Assembly: GCA_045226255.1 (NCBI GenBank)
Contig: JBGVCG010000013.1
Coordinates: 1-64,000 of the forward strand
Direction: 5' to 3'
Source: UBA1181 sp045226255
GTDB lineage: Bacteria > Bacteroidota > Bacteroidia > Bacteroidales > Paludibacteraceae
DNA: 64,000 bases
Numbering within the stretch: position 1 is the first letter of the stretch; each line of letters starts with the position of its first letter. Under the pieces are notes generated by a model. It ran no database searches. It was not told the DNA's origin and saw only the letters and a list, made by a program, of their open reading frames with translations. Both the position numbers and the translations under genes were made by a program. Below are positions 36,011 to 44,456 of the stretch, piece after piece.

Positions 36011-38181
36011 TATACATAGCCTTATGCTCCGTTTCATTGGGGGCGCAGGCGCAGATCAGCCACGGCGGATTACCTCTGCCGGAGAATTTGGATGCGGGTC
36101 CGTGCCTGAAGCGTGGTTCACAGACCGTTCGTATGCCTGCGTTTGATGTGGAGGAATTGCGTCGGGAAGATTCCTTGTCGGGCAATAGCATAGGTGGACT
36201 CCGTTTCGCTTACGCCTTCGATGTGGACTATACTCCGAAGAACTCCGGTACCCACTACCACCTGAAGGATGGTCGGGACGTGTGGAGGCTTCACATCGTT
36301 TCTGAAGGGGCTTATTCCCTGAACCTTATTTTTGATGAATACCAGTTGGACGATTCTTCCCAGCTCTTCATCTATACGCCAGACCGCAACACCATACTAG
36401 GGTCTTTCACCTCGGAGAATAATTCGGACTGTGGTGTGCTGGCGACTGCCCCTGTGCCTGGGGACGAGGTTGTCGTGGAACTGATTACGCCAGAGAAGAG
36501 CAGTAGCCGGCTAAAGATCGGCAATGTCAACCATGATTATCGTGGGCTAAAATACCTTCCTACCGCAGGCTCCTCCAAACCGTGTCAGGTGGATGCCTCC
36601 TGCATGGGTATCTGTGAGCAACAAGCCAGGAGCTCGGTGGTGATTATTGTGGCGGGCACTGAGTATTGTTCCGGCACCATGGTGAACAATACGGCGAACG
36701 ATGATGCGGCTTTCATGATAACCGCTGCCCATTGCCTATATAAGGAGATGGGTGTGGTGGATAGATCGTTGGCGCAACGAAGCATCTTCTTCTTCAACTA
36801 TGAGCGGCCTCATTGTCATGAGGAGATCAGTGGCTCACTGGAGATGAGTGTCTCTGGTGCGGACGTGATCTTTTCCGATACCCCTTCCGATGCCATGATA
36901 ATGCGTTTGAGGAGGATACCTCCGATTGACTACCGGGTGTATTATGCCGGATGGAATGCCACTCGTGACATAGGTCCAGGCGCATACTCTTTCCACCATC
37001 CTAATTCTGATATGAGGAAGATCTCTTGGGAGGAGAATACTCCCTATCTGGGGACCTTCGCGGTGGATGATATATTCGACTCCGATATACACTGGATCGT
37101 CGATCGTTGGGAAACTGGAATCATGGAGGGTGGCTCGTCTGGTGCTGGTTTGTTTAACTCAGACAACCTTCTCGTGGGATCCTTGTCTGGCGGAGACACG
37201 AAAGAGTCGTGCGAGCGGCCTGGCTATGATGCGTTTTGGGCATTTAGCGAGGTGTGGGGAAGAGGCCTCGACAAATGTTTGGATTCTAAAAGGAATGGCA
37301 GTCTTGTATGTGATGGACGTGAGTCTCACGTAATCCCTTGCACGCGTGTCACCAACTGGAACGAAGGCGAGGTGATTCACGAAGTGTCTGACCATGAGCA
37401 ATTCGCCGCAGGCCATAACAGCAAACGCATTGTTGAATATGCGGAGAGGTTTCACTTGGATGCGAGGTCGTCCGTTCTTTATGGTGTGTATATCGCTCCA
37501 TGGCGGGGCATCTATTCAGAAAGGGATACCGTTCTGCTGAGGATTTACCGGGGAGATTCGCTGCCGGAAGAGGTACTGAGCCAGGAGATCGTTTCCTTCA
37601 CCAATACCTCCATGCCCAGAAGGTCCACTGTTTTTAGCGAGGTAGTCGTGGAAGAATGGACGAAACGTGACTGTTACTACCGACTCAAACAACCCTTGAA
37701 GGTGGATTCCACTTTCTTTGTGGGACTGAAGTTGTCTGCTTCTCCTATGAACGAGTTCGCATTGTGCCATACGGAGGAGAAATTCACTGGTGAGAACACC
37801 GCATACTTCAAGGATGGATTGGGCTGGCACTCTTTCGAGGAAGCGCACCCTTACTATAAGCAGCCGACCTCACTCTACATCGAGCCGGTGATGCAGGTGG
37901 GTGGTGTCGACATCATTGCGGTAACAGACCACTCGGCGGATGCCCCTGCGTCCATCGTCTCCCCTAATCCTGTGGAGGATAGGGTCACCGTTCGCTTCCC
38001 ATCTTCCCGTACGGTTCTCTATTACGAACTGATCGACATGAATGGTCGGATGGTGCGCAAAGTGGCTGTGGATAGGACGTCGGAGGAACTCTCCTTCCGC
38101 ATGGATGTGCCGTCAGGTATTTACTTCCTACGATTGGTTGATGAATCCTCTACGGAAACATTACGGGTGGTAAAGAAATAG
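35989..38181 (+). CDS. T9SS-secreted trypsin-fold (lysyl endopeptidase-like) serine protease
   Basis: 730 aa. Signal peptide 1-22 (cleavage after A-Q-A). An N-terminal propeptide-like region runs to ~205. The protease domain has T-A-A-H-C (His248), D-A-M-I-M-R-L (Asp301) and G-G-S-S-G-A (Ser383/384), the trypsin-fold triad in the spacing of Achromobacter-type lysyl endopeptidases. A jelly-roll-like middle part follows. The C-terminal ~75 residues (S-P-N-P-V, D-M-N-G-R, S-G-I-Y-F-L) form a type A T9SS sorting domain, so it is exported and glycolipid-anchored. Cleavage after Lys is a family expectation, not shown. Confidence 0.88.
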   Translation: MRLFKKIIYIALCSVSLGAQAQISHGGLPLPENLDAGPCLKRGSQTVRMPAFDVEELRREDSLSGNSIGGLRFAYAFDVDYTPKNSGTHYHLKDGRDVWRLHIVSEGAYSLNLIFDEYQLDDSSQLFIYTPDRNTILGSFTSENNSDCGVLATAPVPGDEVVVELITPEKSSSRLKIGNVNHDYRGLKYLPTAGSSKPCQVDASCMGICEQQARSSVVIIVAGTEYCSGTMVNNTANDDAAFMITAAHCLYKEMGVVDRSLAQRSIFFFNYERPHCHEEISGSLEMSVSGADVIFSDTPSDAMIMRLRRIPPIDYRVYYAGWNATRDIGPGAYSFHHPNSDMRKISWEENTPYLGTFAVDDIFDSDIHWIVDRWETGIMEGGSSGAGLFNSDNLLVGSLSGGDTKESCERPGYDAFWAFSEVWGRGLDKCLDSKRNGSLVCDGRESHVIPCTRVTNWNEGEVIHEVSDHEQFAAGHNSKRIVEYAERFHLDARSSVLYGVYIAPWRGIYSERDTVLLRIYRGDSLPEEVLSQEIVSFTNTSMPRRSTVFSEVVVEEWTKRDCYYRLKQPLKVDSTFFVGLKLSASPMNEFALCHTEEKFTGENTAYFKDGLGWHSFEEAHPYYKQPTSLYIEPVMQVGGVDIIAVTDHSADAPASIVSPNPVEDRVTVRFPSSRTVLYYELIDMNGRMVRKVAVDRTSEELSFRMDVPSGIYFLRLVDESSTETLRVVKK

Positions 38182-38185
38182 TGTT

Positions 38186-39787
38186 ATGGAGAAAGAGGGG
38201 AAAGCGGTTCTGAGGAAGTCCATCAAGGCAAGCGTGAGGGCCTTGTCCGATGCGGAGAAGGCGATGCGCGCCTCCCAAGTCTGGGCAAGTGTGGAGAAGG
38301 ACCCTCGCTTCGTCTCGGCGAAGTATGTGCTGCTCTTCTGGTCGTTGCCGGACGAGGTGGATACCCATGCCTTCGTGGAGAAATGGCACACTGAAAAGCA
38401 TATATTGTTGCCCGTTGTCATAGGCGATACGCTGGAGATCAGGGTCTATAAGGGCTTGGAGAGCATGCGGAAGGGATCATTCGACATTCTGGAGCCTACG
38501 GGCGAACCCTTCCTTGACTACCCGCTCATCGATCTGGCGATCGTGCCGGGGGTAGGATTCGACGCTTCCGGCAACCGCTTGGGCCGTGGGAAAGGGTATT
38601 ATGACCGGTTGTTGCCTCAACTGCAAGCCTATAAGATCGGGGTGTGTTTCCCTGAACAATATGTCTCCGCTGTGCCGACCGAACCGTGGGACAGCAAAAT
38701 GGATAAAGTGATTTTTGGTACGATTATGGATAATGAACAAGTGATAAAATTGGGCAGGCTGGAACAGATCCTGCCGGAGGAGCTGGGGAACCGCTCCTTG
38801 GATTCCGTCTTTGTGCTGACGGACGAGAACACGCACCGTCTCTGTTTGGGGAAACTCTCCGGCTTGGGGATTCCTGCCTCGAACGTGATCTGTATCAAGG
38901 CGGGTGACGACAACAAGGATGTTGAGGCGTTGGCCTCCGTATGGAGCCACCTCAGCCAACACGGAGCCACCCGCAAGTCGTTGATGATTAATCTGGGCGG
39001 GGGCATGGTCACCGACTTGGGCGGATTCGCCGCCTCCACCTTCAAGCGTGGTATGGACTACATCAACGTGCCGACTACCCTGTTGGGTACCATCGATGCG
39101 GCCGTGGGCGGTAAGACGGGTATCAACTTCGGCGGACTGAAGAACGAGGTGGGGGTGATCAACCCTTCCCAATCGGTCTTGATCGACGTGGATTTCCTGC
39201 GCACATTGGACAAGGAGAACTTCCTCTCAGGCTTCGCCGAGATGATCAAGCATGGACTGATCTCCTCTCGTGAGGTATGGAACCATATCCTCCAATTCGA
39301 CCTGGATCGTATCGACTACAACGTCCTCCCTTCCCTGGTGGAGGAGTCCATTCAAGTGAAGCGTGACATCGTGCGTGTGGACCCTACGGAGAAGGGCATC
39401 CGCAAGGCGCTGAACTTCGGCCATACGGTGGGACACGCCTTCGAGAGCTACGCTATCCAGCAGAATGAGACGAAGCTGCATGGCTATGCGGTCGCTTGGG
39501 GTATGCTTGCGGAACTCTACCTTTCATACAAATTGGTGGGCTTCCCGAAAGAGGACTTCCTGCAGGCGGTTTCGTTGATAAAGGAACACTACGGTTCCCT
39601 CTACATCACCTGCAAAGAGTATGATTTATTATATGAGCTGATGACCCACGACAAGAAGAACGAGGGCGACGGACGCATCCTCTTCACGCTTCTGGGAGGC
39701 ATCGGCGACATCCGAATCAATACCAACGTGGAGAAGAAGGATATCTTCGAGGCATTGGATTTCTATAGGGATACATTAGGAATATGA
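38186..39787 (+). CDS. aroB: fusion: 5-formyltetrahydrofolate cyclo-ligase :: 3-dehydroquinate synthase
   Basis: 533 aa, two enzymes in one frame. Residues 1-178 are 5-formyl-THF cyclo-ligase (K-Y-V-L-L-F-W-S-L-P-D-E-V, R-G-K-G-Y-Y-D-R). Residues ~183-533 are AroB: F-V-L-T-D-E-N-T, L-G-G-G-M-V-T-D-L-G-G-F, P-T-T-L-L-G-T-I-D-A-A-V-G-G-K-T, N-F-G-H-T-V-G-H. There is almost no linker: an in-frame ATG at 38726 (residue 181) sits where a free AroB would start, so separate AroB could also be made. The N-terminal part salvages 5-formyl-THF; AroB catalyses step 2 of the shikimate pathway. Its stop overlaps aroA (ATGA). Confidence 0.9.
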   Translation: MEKEGKAVLRKSIKASVRALSDAEKAMRASQVWASVEKDPRFVSAKYVLLFWSLPDEVDTHAFVEKWHTEKHILLPVVIGDTLEIRVYKGLESMRKGSFDILEPTGEPFLDYPLIDLAIVPGVGFDASGNRLGRGKGYYDRLLPQLQAYKIGVCFPEQYVSAVPTEPWDSKMDKVIFGTIMDNEQVIKLGRLEQILPEELGNRSLDSVFVLTDENTHRLCLGKLSGLGIPASNVICIKAGDDNKDVEALASVWSHLSQHGATRKSLMINLGGGMVTDLGGFAASTFKRGMDYINVPTTLLGTIDAAVGGKTGINFGGLKNEVGVINPSQSVLIDVDFLRTLDKENFLSGFAEMIKHGLISSREVWNHILQFDLDRIDYNVLPSLVEESIQVKRDIVRVDPTEKGIRKALNFGHTVGHAFESYAIQQNETKLHGYAVAWGMLAELYLSYKLVGFPKEDFLQAVSLIKEHYGSLYITCKEYDLLYELMTHDKKNEGDGRILFTLLGGIGDIRINTNVEKKDIFEALDFYRDTLGI

Positions 39788-41010
39788 GATATAAGATAAC
39801 TGCACCTAAGCAGGACCTCTTCGCGGAGGTTATCCTGCCCGCTTCAAAGAGCATCAGCAACCGTGCCCTGATTATGGGGGCGGTAGGTCGCTCGCATCAG
39901 TCAATCCGAAACTTGGCGAAGTGCGACGATACGGACGTGCTGGTACGTGCGCTAACCGCTGGCGGCAACCACTTCGACGTGGGGGCGGCGGGCACCTCCA
40001 TGCGTTTCATGACAGCCTACCTGGCTTCCAAACCGGGCGACTGGCACATTACGGGGAGCGAGCGGATGAAGCACCGTCCCATCGCGGTCTTGGTGGAGGC
40101 GCTGAACGCATTGGGGGCTGCAATAACCTACGAGGAGCAGGAGGGGTTCCCTCCGTTGCATATCCGCGGAACAGAACTGAAAGGCGGACATATCGCCTTG
40201 GACGGAGGGGTGAGCAGCCAGTTCATCTCCGCCATCCTGATGGTGGCCCCTTCCATGAAGGAGGGCCTCACGCTGGAGCTCAAGGGTAATATCGTCTCCG
40301 TCCCATATATCCAGATGACGTTAGGTATGATGGCCGAGATGGGTGTCCAATCGGAGTGGAAGGATAATATCATACGGGTGAAACCGCAGACCTATAAGAT
40401 TGAGGACTATGAGGTGGAGGCCGATTGGTCCGCCTCTTCCTACTGGTACGAGATGGCCGCCCTCTCCCGACAGAGCGGTATCCATCTTCCCTACTTGCGG
40501 GAGGTAAGTTTTCAGGGAGACTCGGCCGTGAGGAAGATCTTCGAGCCATTGGGCATATCGACTCGATTCGAGCGGGGAGGCATCACCCTATCACGGGGAG
40601 GCCAGCCGGTGGAGCGTTTTCGTTACGACTTTGTGGGGCAACCAGACCTGGCGCAGACATTGGTGGTGACCTGTTGCGCCTTGGAGATTCCTTTCGAGTT
40701 CTCAGGCGTCCAATCGCTGAAGATCAAGGAGACGGACCGCATCGCCGCGCTGAAGAACGAGTGCGCGAAGTTCGGTTATCTGTTGACGGAGCCGGGCGAA
40801 GGAATGCTCGCATGGAACGGCGAGCGTTGCGCGGCGCAGGAGGAACCCGTCGTGGCGACCTACGAAGACCACCGCATGGCGATGGCTTTCGCCCCTATGG
40901 CGATGGTGCGGGGCTCCGTGCTGATAGACCAACCTATGGTGGTCACGAAGTCCTATCCGGAGTTTTGGGAGCACCTCAAGCAGGTTGGCTTCGAGGTGAA
41001 GGAAGCGTAG
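39784..41010 (+). CDS. aroA: 3-phosphoshikimate 1-carboxyvinyltransferase (EPSP synthase)
   Basis: 408 aa. Condenses shikimate-3-phosphate with PEP. Visible: L-P-A-S-K-S-I-S-N-R near the start, G-A-A-G-T-S-M-R-F, G-G-V-S-S-Q-F-I-S, A-D-W-S-A-S-S-Y, K-E-T-D-R-I-A and the late Y-E-D-H-R-M-A-M. The first motif has A for the usual Gly (L-P-G-S-K). Start ATG 39784 overlaps the aroB stop by four bases, indicating translational coupling. Shorter than the E. coli enzyme (427), as in other Bacteroidales. Confidence 0.95.
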   Translation: MRYKITAPKQDLFAEVILPASKSISNRALIMGAVGRSHQSIRNLAKCDDTDVLVRALTAGGNHFDVGAAGTSMRFMTAYLASKPGDWHITGSERMKHRPIAVLVEALNALGAAITYEEQEGFPPLHIRGTELKGGHIALDGGVSSQFISAILMVAPSMKEGLTLELKGNIVSVPYIQMTLGMMAEMGVQSEWKDNIIRVKPQTYKIEDYEVEADWSASSYWYEMAALSRQSGIHLPYLREVSFQGDSAVRKIFEPLGISTRFERGGITLSRGGQPVERFRYDFVGQPDLAQTLVVTCCALEIPFEFSGVQSLKIKETDRIAALKNECAKFGYLLTEPGEGMLAWNGERCAAQEEPVVATYEDHRMAMAFAPMAMVRGSVLIDQPMVVTKSYPEFWEHLKQVGFEVKEA

Positions 41011-41066
41011 GCATCAATAAATGCACAACATAACAAATCGATTTAATAACTTAATTGAGAGAAAAA

Positions 41067-41228
41067 ATGAAGAAGTACGTATGTGAAGTATGCGGCTGGG
41101 AATATGACCCAGAAGTAGGTTGCCCTGAGGCAGGAATCAAACCAGGCACTCCATGGGAAGAGGTACCGGAAGATTTCGAGTGCCCATTGTGCTCCGTTGG
41201 TAAAGACCAATTCACGGAGGCAGAGTAA
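41067..41228 (+). CDS. rubredoxin
   Basis: 53 aa, too short for a long-ORF filter but unmistakable. Cys6-x2-Cys9 and Cys39-x2-Cys42 are the four iron ligands, with G-W-E-Y-D-P-E after the first pair and P-E-D-F-E before the second. It carries one electron through a mononuclear Fe(Cys)4 site in the cytosol. It lies 56 bp after aroA and ends in a strong hairpin at 41244-41296. A redox partner is not encoded nearby. Confidence 0.95.
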   Translation: MKKYVCEVCGWEYDPEVGCPEAGIKPGTPWEEVPEDFECPLCSVGKDQFTEAE

Positions 41229-41243
41229 TAGAATCGGAAGATT

Positions 41244-41296
41244 AAACGCAAAAGGAGAGGGGAGCCGCTGTGATCAGTGACTCCCCTCCTTCGTTT
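41244..41296 (+). terminator. terminator after rubredoxin
   Basis: A long stem: outer AAACG/CGTTT, inner AGGAGAGGGGAG against CTCCCCTCCT, with a ~16-nt apical loop that can itself pair. No long T-run follows. Confidence 0.6.
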
Positions 41297-41489
41297 AGGT
41301 GATCGACCTTGAAATTAAACGATAGGTTGCCATATTTACTTTCCTGCCTGTTTTTTAAAGAAACATTTTTCAATTTTAATATAGTTGACATTTCTCATAA
41401 ATTAGTTCTCCAAAATGCATCCAAATGAAGATGCTCAAAACGATTATATGACAAATATTATTTAATTTAGTCGATTAAAATGGGTATTT
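41297..41489. other. AT-rich gene-free stretch
   Basis: Part of the ~490-bp gap between rubredoxin and rluD. No ORF or repeat of note; it could hold enhancer sites for the sigma-54-like element at 41490. Confidence 0.4.
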
Positions 41490-41505
41490 TGGCACAGTTT
41501 TTGTA
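41490..41505 (+). promoter_or_regulatory. sigma-54-like (-24/-12) promoter
   Basis: TGGCAC-N5-TTGTA matches the TGGCAC-N5-TTGCA consensus with one change (GC to GT at -12). GG and GT are 10 bp apart, as required. No protein gene follows on this strand. Confidence 0.4.
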
Positions 41506-41515
41506 TTAATATACA

Positions 41516-41670
41516 TGAGAGGGTTGGATTAAATGATAGATAATTCAACATTAATCATCTCAAAAGGAATAGACTTTTCATAATCCTTAAAAGGGAACAA
41601 TATTATAAAAAATTCTATGATTGTTTTGTTATACCGCATCGCTGGCTCTCCTTGCCATGATGCGGTTTTT
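41516..41670 (+). ncRNA. candidate ~150-nt non-coding transcript
   Basis: From the sigma-54-like element to the terminator at 41633-41670. It holds only tiny ORFs (16 and about 20 codons). rluD lies on the other strand, so the terminator must serve something transcribed here. End points are approximate. Confidence 0.3.
41633..41670 (+). terminator. intrinsic terminator
   Basis: ACCGCATC and GATGCGGT arms with an 18-nt loop, then TTTTT. On the minus strand the same stem lies beyond the rluD stop and is preceded by As; it may also work for rluD. Confidence 0.65.
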
Positions 41671-41717
41671 GCTTTTTAGGTCGGATATGGTATGCGCAAG
41701 TGGGCCGTTTCTTTCCT

Positions 41718-42800
41718 TTACTCTTCAGTGCCGTTGGCGAACCGTCTCCACTTCTCGATAAGTTGCTTGAAGTCGTCTGGCCATTCGGAGTCGAAATACA
41801 TCTCCTCTCCCGTGCGTGGGTGGACGAACCCTAAGGTTTTAGCGTGCAATGCCTGTCGTGGGCAGATTTCGAGGCAATTCTTCACGAACTGCTTGTACTT
41901 GGCGGTGGTATTTCCTCTAAGTATTTCCATGCCTCCGTAGCGTTCATCGGCGAATAGTGTGTGGCCGATGTGTTTCATGTGCACACGTATCTGGTGTGTA
42001 CGCCCGGTTTCCAACCTACATTCCACGAGGGTCACGTAGCCGAACCGTTCCAATACCCGGTAGTGGGTGACGGCATGTTTGGCGTTGGGGTTCTCCCCCT
42101 CTGGGAAGACTGTGAAGAGCATCCTATCTTTTGGGTCGCGACCCAAGTCGCCCGTAATCGTCCCCTCGTCCTCGGTGAAGTTGCCCCATACAAGTGCGTT
42201 ATAGAGTCGTTTGGTTGTTTTGTTGAAGAATTGTTTGCCCAAATGGGTCTTGGCATCCTCGTTCTTGGCGATGATGAGCAGACCGGACGTGTCCTTGTCG
42301 ATACGGTGCACCAGTCCTAGGCGGGGGTCATCGACGCTGAAGTCCGGCGAGTCCTTCAGATGCCACGCCAACGCATTGAGGAGTGTGCCTTGGAAGTTGC
42401 CGAAGCCAGGGTGCACGACCATGCCCGGCTGCTTATTGACGAGGATGACATCCTGGTCTTCGTATACGATGTTCAGAGGAATGTCCTGTGGAATGATTTC
42501 GAACTCCGACGGCGGGTAGGAGAGCATGATGGATATCACGTCCAGGGGCTTCACCCTATAATTGGACTTCACTGGCTTCCCGTTGACCAATATGCATTTA
42601 GCATCCGCCGCATCCTGGATTCGGTTGCGGGAGACGTTTGACATGCAGTTGACGAGGTATTTGTCGATTCTGACGAGCGAATGGCCCTTCTCGACCGTGA
42701 AGCGGAAATGCTCATGGAACTGTCCGTCATTGCCTAGGACAGCGCCGTCCTCCCTCTCTTCCGCATCTAAATCATCAGAGATGATGCTGTCGTCGATCAT
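41718..42800 (-). CDS. rluD: RluD-type 23S rRNA pseudouridine synthase
   Basis: 360 aa. An S4 RNA-binding domain (~40-95) precedes the pseudouridine synthase domain, where H-R-I-D-K-D-T-S-G (165-173) holds the catalytic Asp168. RluD family members modify helix 69 of 23S rRNA. An acidic N-terminal extension of ~30 residues (D-D-L-D-A-E-E-R-E-D) is unusual but common in Bacteroidetes copies. The start overlaps the PASTA protein stop by 4 bp. Confidence 0.9.
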   Translation of the reverse strand: MIDDSIISDDLDAEEREDGAVLGNDGQFHEHFRFTVEKGHSLVRIDKYLVNCMSNVSRNRIQDAADAKCILVNGKPVKSNYRVKPLDVISIMLSYPPSEFEIIPQDIPLNIVYEDQDVILVNKQPGMVVHPGFGNFQGTLLNALAWHLKDSPDFSVDDPRLGLVHRIDKDTSGLLIIAKNEDAKTHLGKQFFNKTTKRLYNALVWGNFTEDEGTITGDLGRDPKDRMLFTVFPEGENPNAKHAVTHYRVLERFGYVTLVECRLETGRTHQIRVHMKHIGHTLFADERYGGMEILRGNTTAKYKQFVKNCLEICPRQALHAKTLGFVHPRTGEEMYFDSEWPDDFKQLIEKWRRFANGTEE

Positions 42801-43651
42801 TTGAAGAGGTTATCAGTGTCCGCACTCGTGTCATCCGGTTCGTCCGGGTTGTAGTATATCTCTTCAGGAGACTCCAGTGTGGAAGGATCCTTGGATAGGT
42901 ATAGGTTTATGGAGCCACCCACGTTGATGGTAGAACCCGTGGCAGGTTGCTGTTTGTACACGAAGAAGAGGGCTTTGTCCGCATCGTCCTTCGGTTGCTC
43001 GTCGTAGATGACCTTGCCGATGTTGAGGTAAGCGGAGTGAGCCTTGAGGATGGCTTGCTCCTCGTTCAGTTTCCTGAAGCTGACGACTTCAAGGCTCTCG
43101 TTAGACAAGCCACGTCCCACGTAAAGTGTCACGCTGGATCCCTCGGGAATGCGTGTGCCAGGCTGTAACTCTAGTTTGTTCTGTTTCACATATTGAACCA
43201 AGTCCTTATACTCGTTCGGGATGTAAATGATGCTGTCGACCTTCAGTCCGACGGAGTTGATCATGGCCTCCGCTTGCCTGAGGGAGAATTCGTGCACGTC
43301 TGGCAATGCCACTTTGCGGATGGCTGAGGAGTTGACGATCAGATAGATCGTGCGGTCCGCCTTTATCTTTTCCCCTGGCTTCGGTGTTTGCTCGACAATA
43401 GCGCCAAGGGTCTTCCCTTTCATGAACACAGAATCGACCACTTCGAGTTTCAGGGATTGTTTCTGCAGAATTTGGGTGGCTTCAAGTGTCGTCATTCCAG
43501 AGAGGTCAGGGACAACAATCGCCTGGTCATGGTTGGTGTAACTCTTCAGCCATGAGAACGTACACTTATAAAGAACGAATAGAATCAACAACGCAGCAAC
43601 AACGCTGATCGTATACGGGTTGATAAATATTTTTTTAGCATTGAATTTCAT
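42797..43651 (-). CDS. PASTA-domain membrane protein
   Basis: 284 aa from ATG 43649-43651 (M-K-F-N-A-K-K). A GTG seven codons upstream lies within the -7 element and cannot be the start. One membrane helix (~14-34) is followed by three PASTA domains, with motif starts V-V-P-D-L-S-G-M-T, V-A-L-P-D-V-H-E-F-S and V-S-F-R-K-L-N-E-E. An acidic Asp/Glu-rich tail ends the protein. PASTA domains bind muropeptides in cell-wall kinases and PBPs; this one has no kinase domain. Overlap with rluD suggests a single transcript. Confidence 0.85.
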   Translation of the reverse strand: MKFNAKKIFINPYTISVVAALLILFVLYKCTFSWLKSYTNHDQAIVVPDLSGMTTLEATQILQKQSLKLEVVDSVFMKGKTLGAIVEQTPKPGEKIKADRTIYLIVNSSAIRKVALPDVHEFSLRQAEAMINSVGLKVDSIIYIPNEYKDLVQYVKQNKLELQPGTRIPEGSSVTLYVGRGLSNESLEVVSFRKLNEEQAILKAHSAYLNIGKVIYDEQPKDDADKALFFVYKQQPATGSTINVGGSINLYLSKDPSTLESPEEIYYNPDEPDDTSADTDNLFK

Positions 43652-43671
43652 AAGAGCCGTATTATTTTTCA

Positions 43672-43679
43672 CAAAAATA
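43672..43679 (-). promoter_or_regulatory. -7 element TATTTTTG for PASTA-rluD
   Basis: Perfect TAnnTTTG on the minus strand, ending 21 bp before the ATG at 43651. This decides the start of the PASTA gene. Confidence 0.5.
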
Positions 43680-43925
43680 CGATAAATTTTCTCTAATAGG
43701 TATGTTTATGATAAAAATATGAGTTCAAACAGGCGGTTCCATTAGAACAATGAGGAGCCATCCTCTGGGCGCTTCAAAAAGAGATTTCCTTGCGGAGAAA
43801 AGGGTTCACGGCGTATGCTGCGAAATCATCGCATCAGCACAATAGTAAATTGTTAAATAGAAAATGTCGTATTATATCTTGCGGTAAATGAAACCGTCGT
43901 GAAGATCTTCTTGCTCCACACAAAA

Positions 43926-44108
43926 CTACCAGAACCTTTTTTGCTGCTCGTTGAACTCGAAACCGCCTGTGGCGAGACGGGCGATCAACCACTCCCTCTC
44001 CACATCTAAGGCATTGCATAACTCGTCCAAGTCCCCAGCATACTCGTCCCGTAGCTTCATGTTCACGAAGCTGAACAACATGTTTATATCTTCCGGTAAC
44101 TGATTCAT
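43926..44108 (-). CDS. DUF4250 small protein
   Basis: 60 aa from ATG 44106-44108 (M-N-Q-L-P-E-D-I-N-M-L). The conserved pattern L-P-E-D-x-N-M-L-x-S-F-V-N-M-K-L-R-D, then L-D-E-L-C, D-V-E-R-E-W-L, ending in aromatic F-W, matches DUF4250, which is widespread in Bacteroidetes and Firmicutes. Probably a small helical cytosolic protein; function unknown. A longer in-frame start at 44141 would add 11 residues and overlap the rpmH terminator. Confidence 0.8.
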   Translation of the reverse strand: MNQLPEDINMLFSFVNMKLRDEYAGDLDELCNALDVEREWLIARLATGGFEFNEQQKRFW

Positions 44109-44134
44109 AATATCTGCGTCTATAAAACAATTGA

Positions 44135-44154
44135 GGCGCATACCGTGATGCGCC
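44135..44154 (-). terminator. terminator after rpmH
   Basis: GGCGCAT/ATGCGCC stem with a 6-nt loop, followed on the minus strand by TCAATTGTTTTAT. Lies 30 bp after the rpmH stop. Confidence 0.5.
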
Positions 44155-44183
44155 CCATATCTTTCCTTTGTTTCAGAGAAATA

Positions 44184-44342
44184 TTATCTCTTTACAGCGT
44201 ACTCGTCAGAAACTGTGAGCTTCTTTCTGCCATGAGCCCTGCGAGATGCCAATACTCTACGTCCGTTTGCAGTCTCCATTCTTGAACGGAAACCGTGCTT
44301 GTTCTTTCTCTTTCTAATAGAGGGTTGAAATGTTCTTTTCAT
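44184..44342 (-). CDS. rpmH: 50S ribosomal protein L34
   Basis: 52 aa, very basic: M-K-R-T-F-Q-P-S, K-R-K-N-K-H-G-F-R-S-R-M, then G-R-R-V-L-A-S-R-R-A-H-G-R. All invariant L34 positions are visible; the C-terminus is extended by about eight residues (V-S-D-E-Y-A-V-K-R), as in other Bacteroidales. It has a full consensus promoter upstream and a hairpin downstream. rnpA and dnaA, its usual neighbours in many bacteria, are not next to it. Confidence 0.96.
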   Translation of the reverse strand: MKRTFQPSIRKRKNKHGFRSRMETANGRRVLASRRAHGRKKLTVSDEYAVKR

Positions 44343-44399
44343 TGCCGTGTATTATTATTTATATTATTTCTACTAATTTTCACTCCCAAAATCGGATTG

Positions 44400-44430
44400 C
44401 AAAGATAGACCTTTTATCTGACATTTCAAA
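44400..44430 (-). promoter_or_regulatory. consensus promoter for rpmH (TTTG-N19-TATCTTTG)
   Basis: Minus strand: TTTG (44427-44430), exactly 19 bp, then TATCTTTG (44400-44407). Full match to the Bacteroidetes housekeeping consensus; leader ~50 nt. Confidence 0.85.
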
Positions 44431-44456
44431 TTGTTGATAACTTTTTCTTTCTGCTC

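Noticed and set aside
39952..40289. Long alternative ORFs inside aroA
   Set aside because: High-GC third-frame shadows of a well conserved enzyme.
43834..44130. 98-aa minus-strand ORF over DUF4250
   Set aside because: It is in a different frame from the conserved DUF4250 protein and has no family resemblance.
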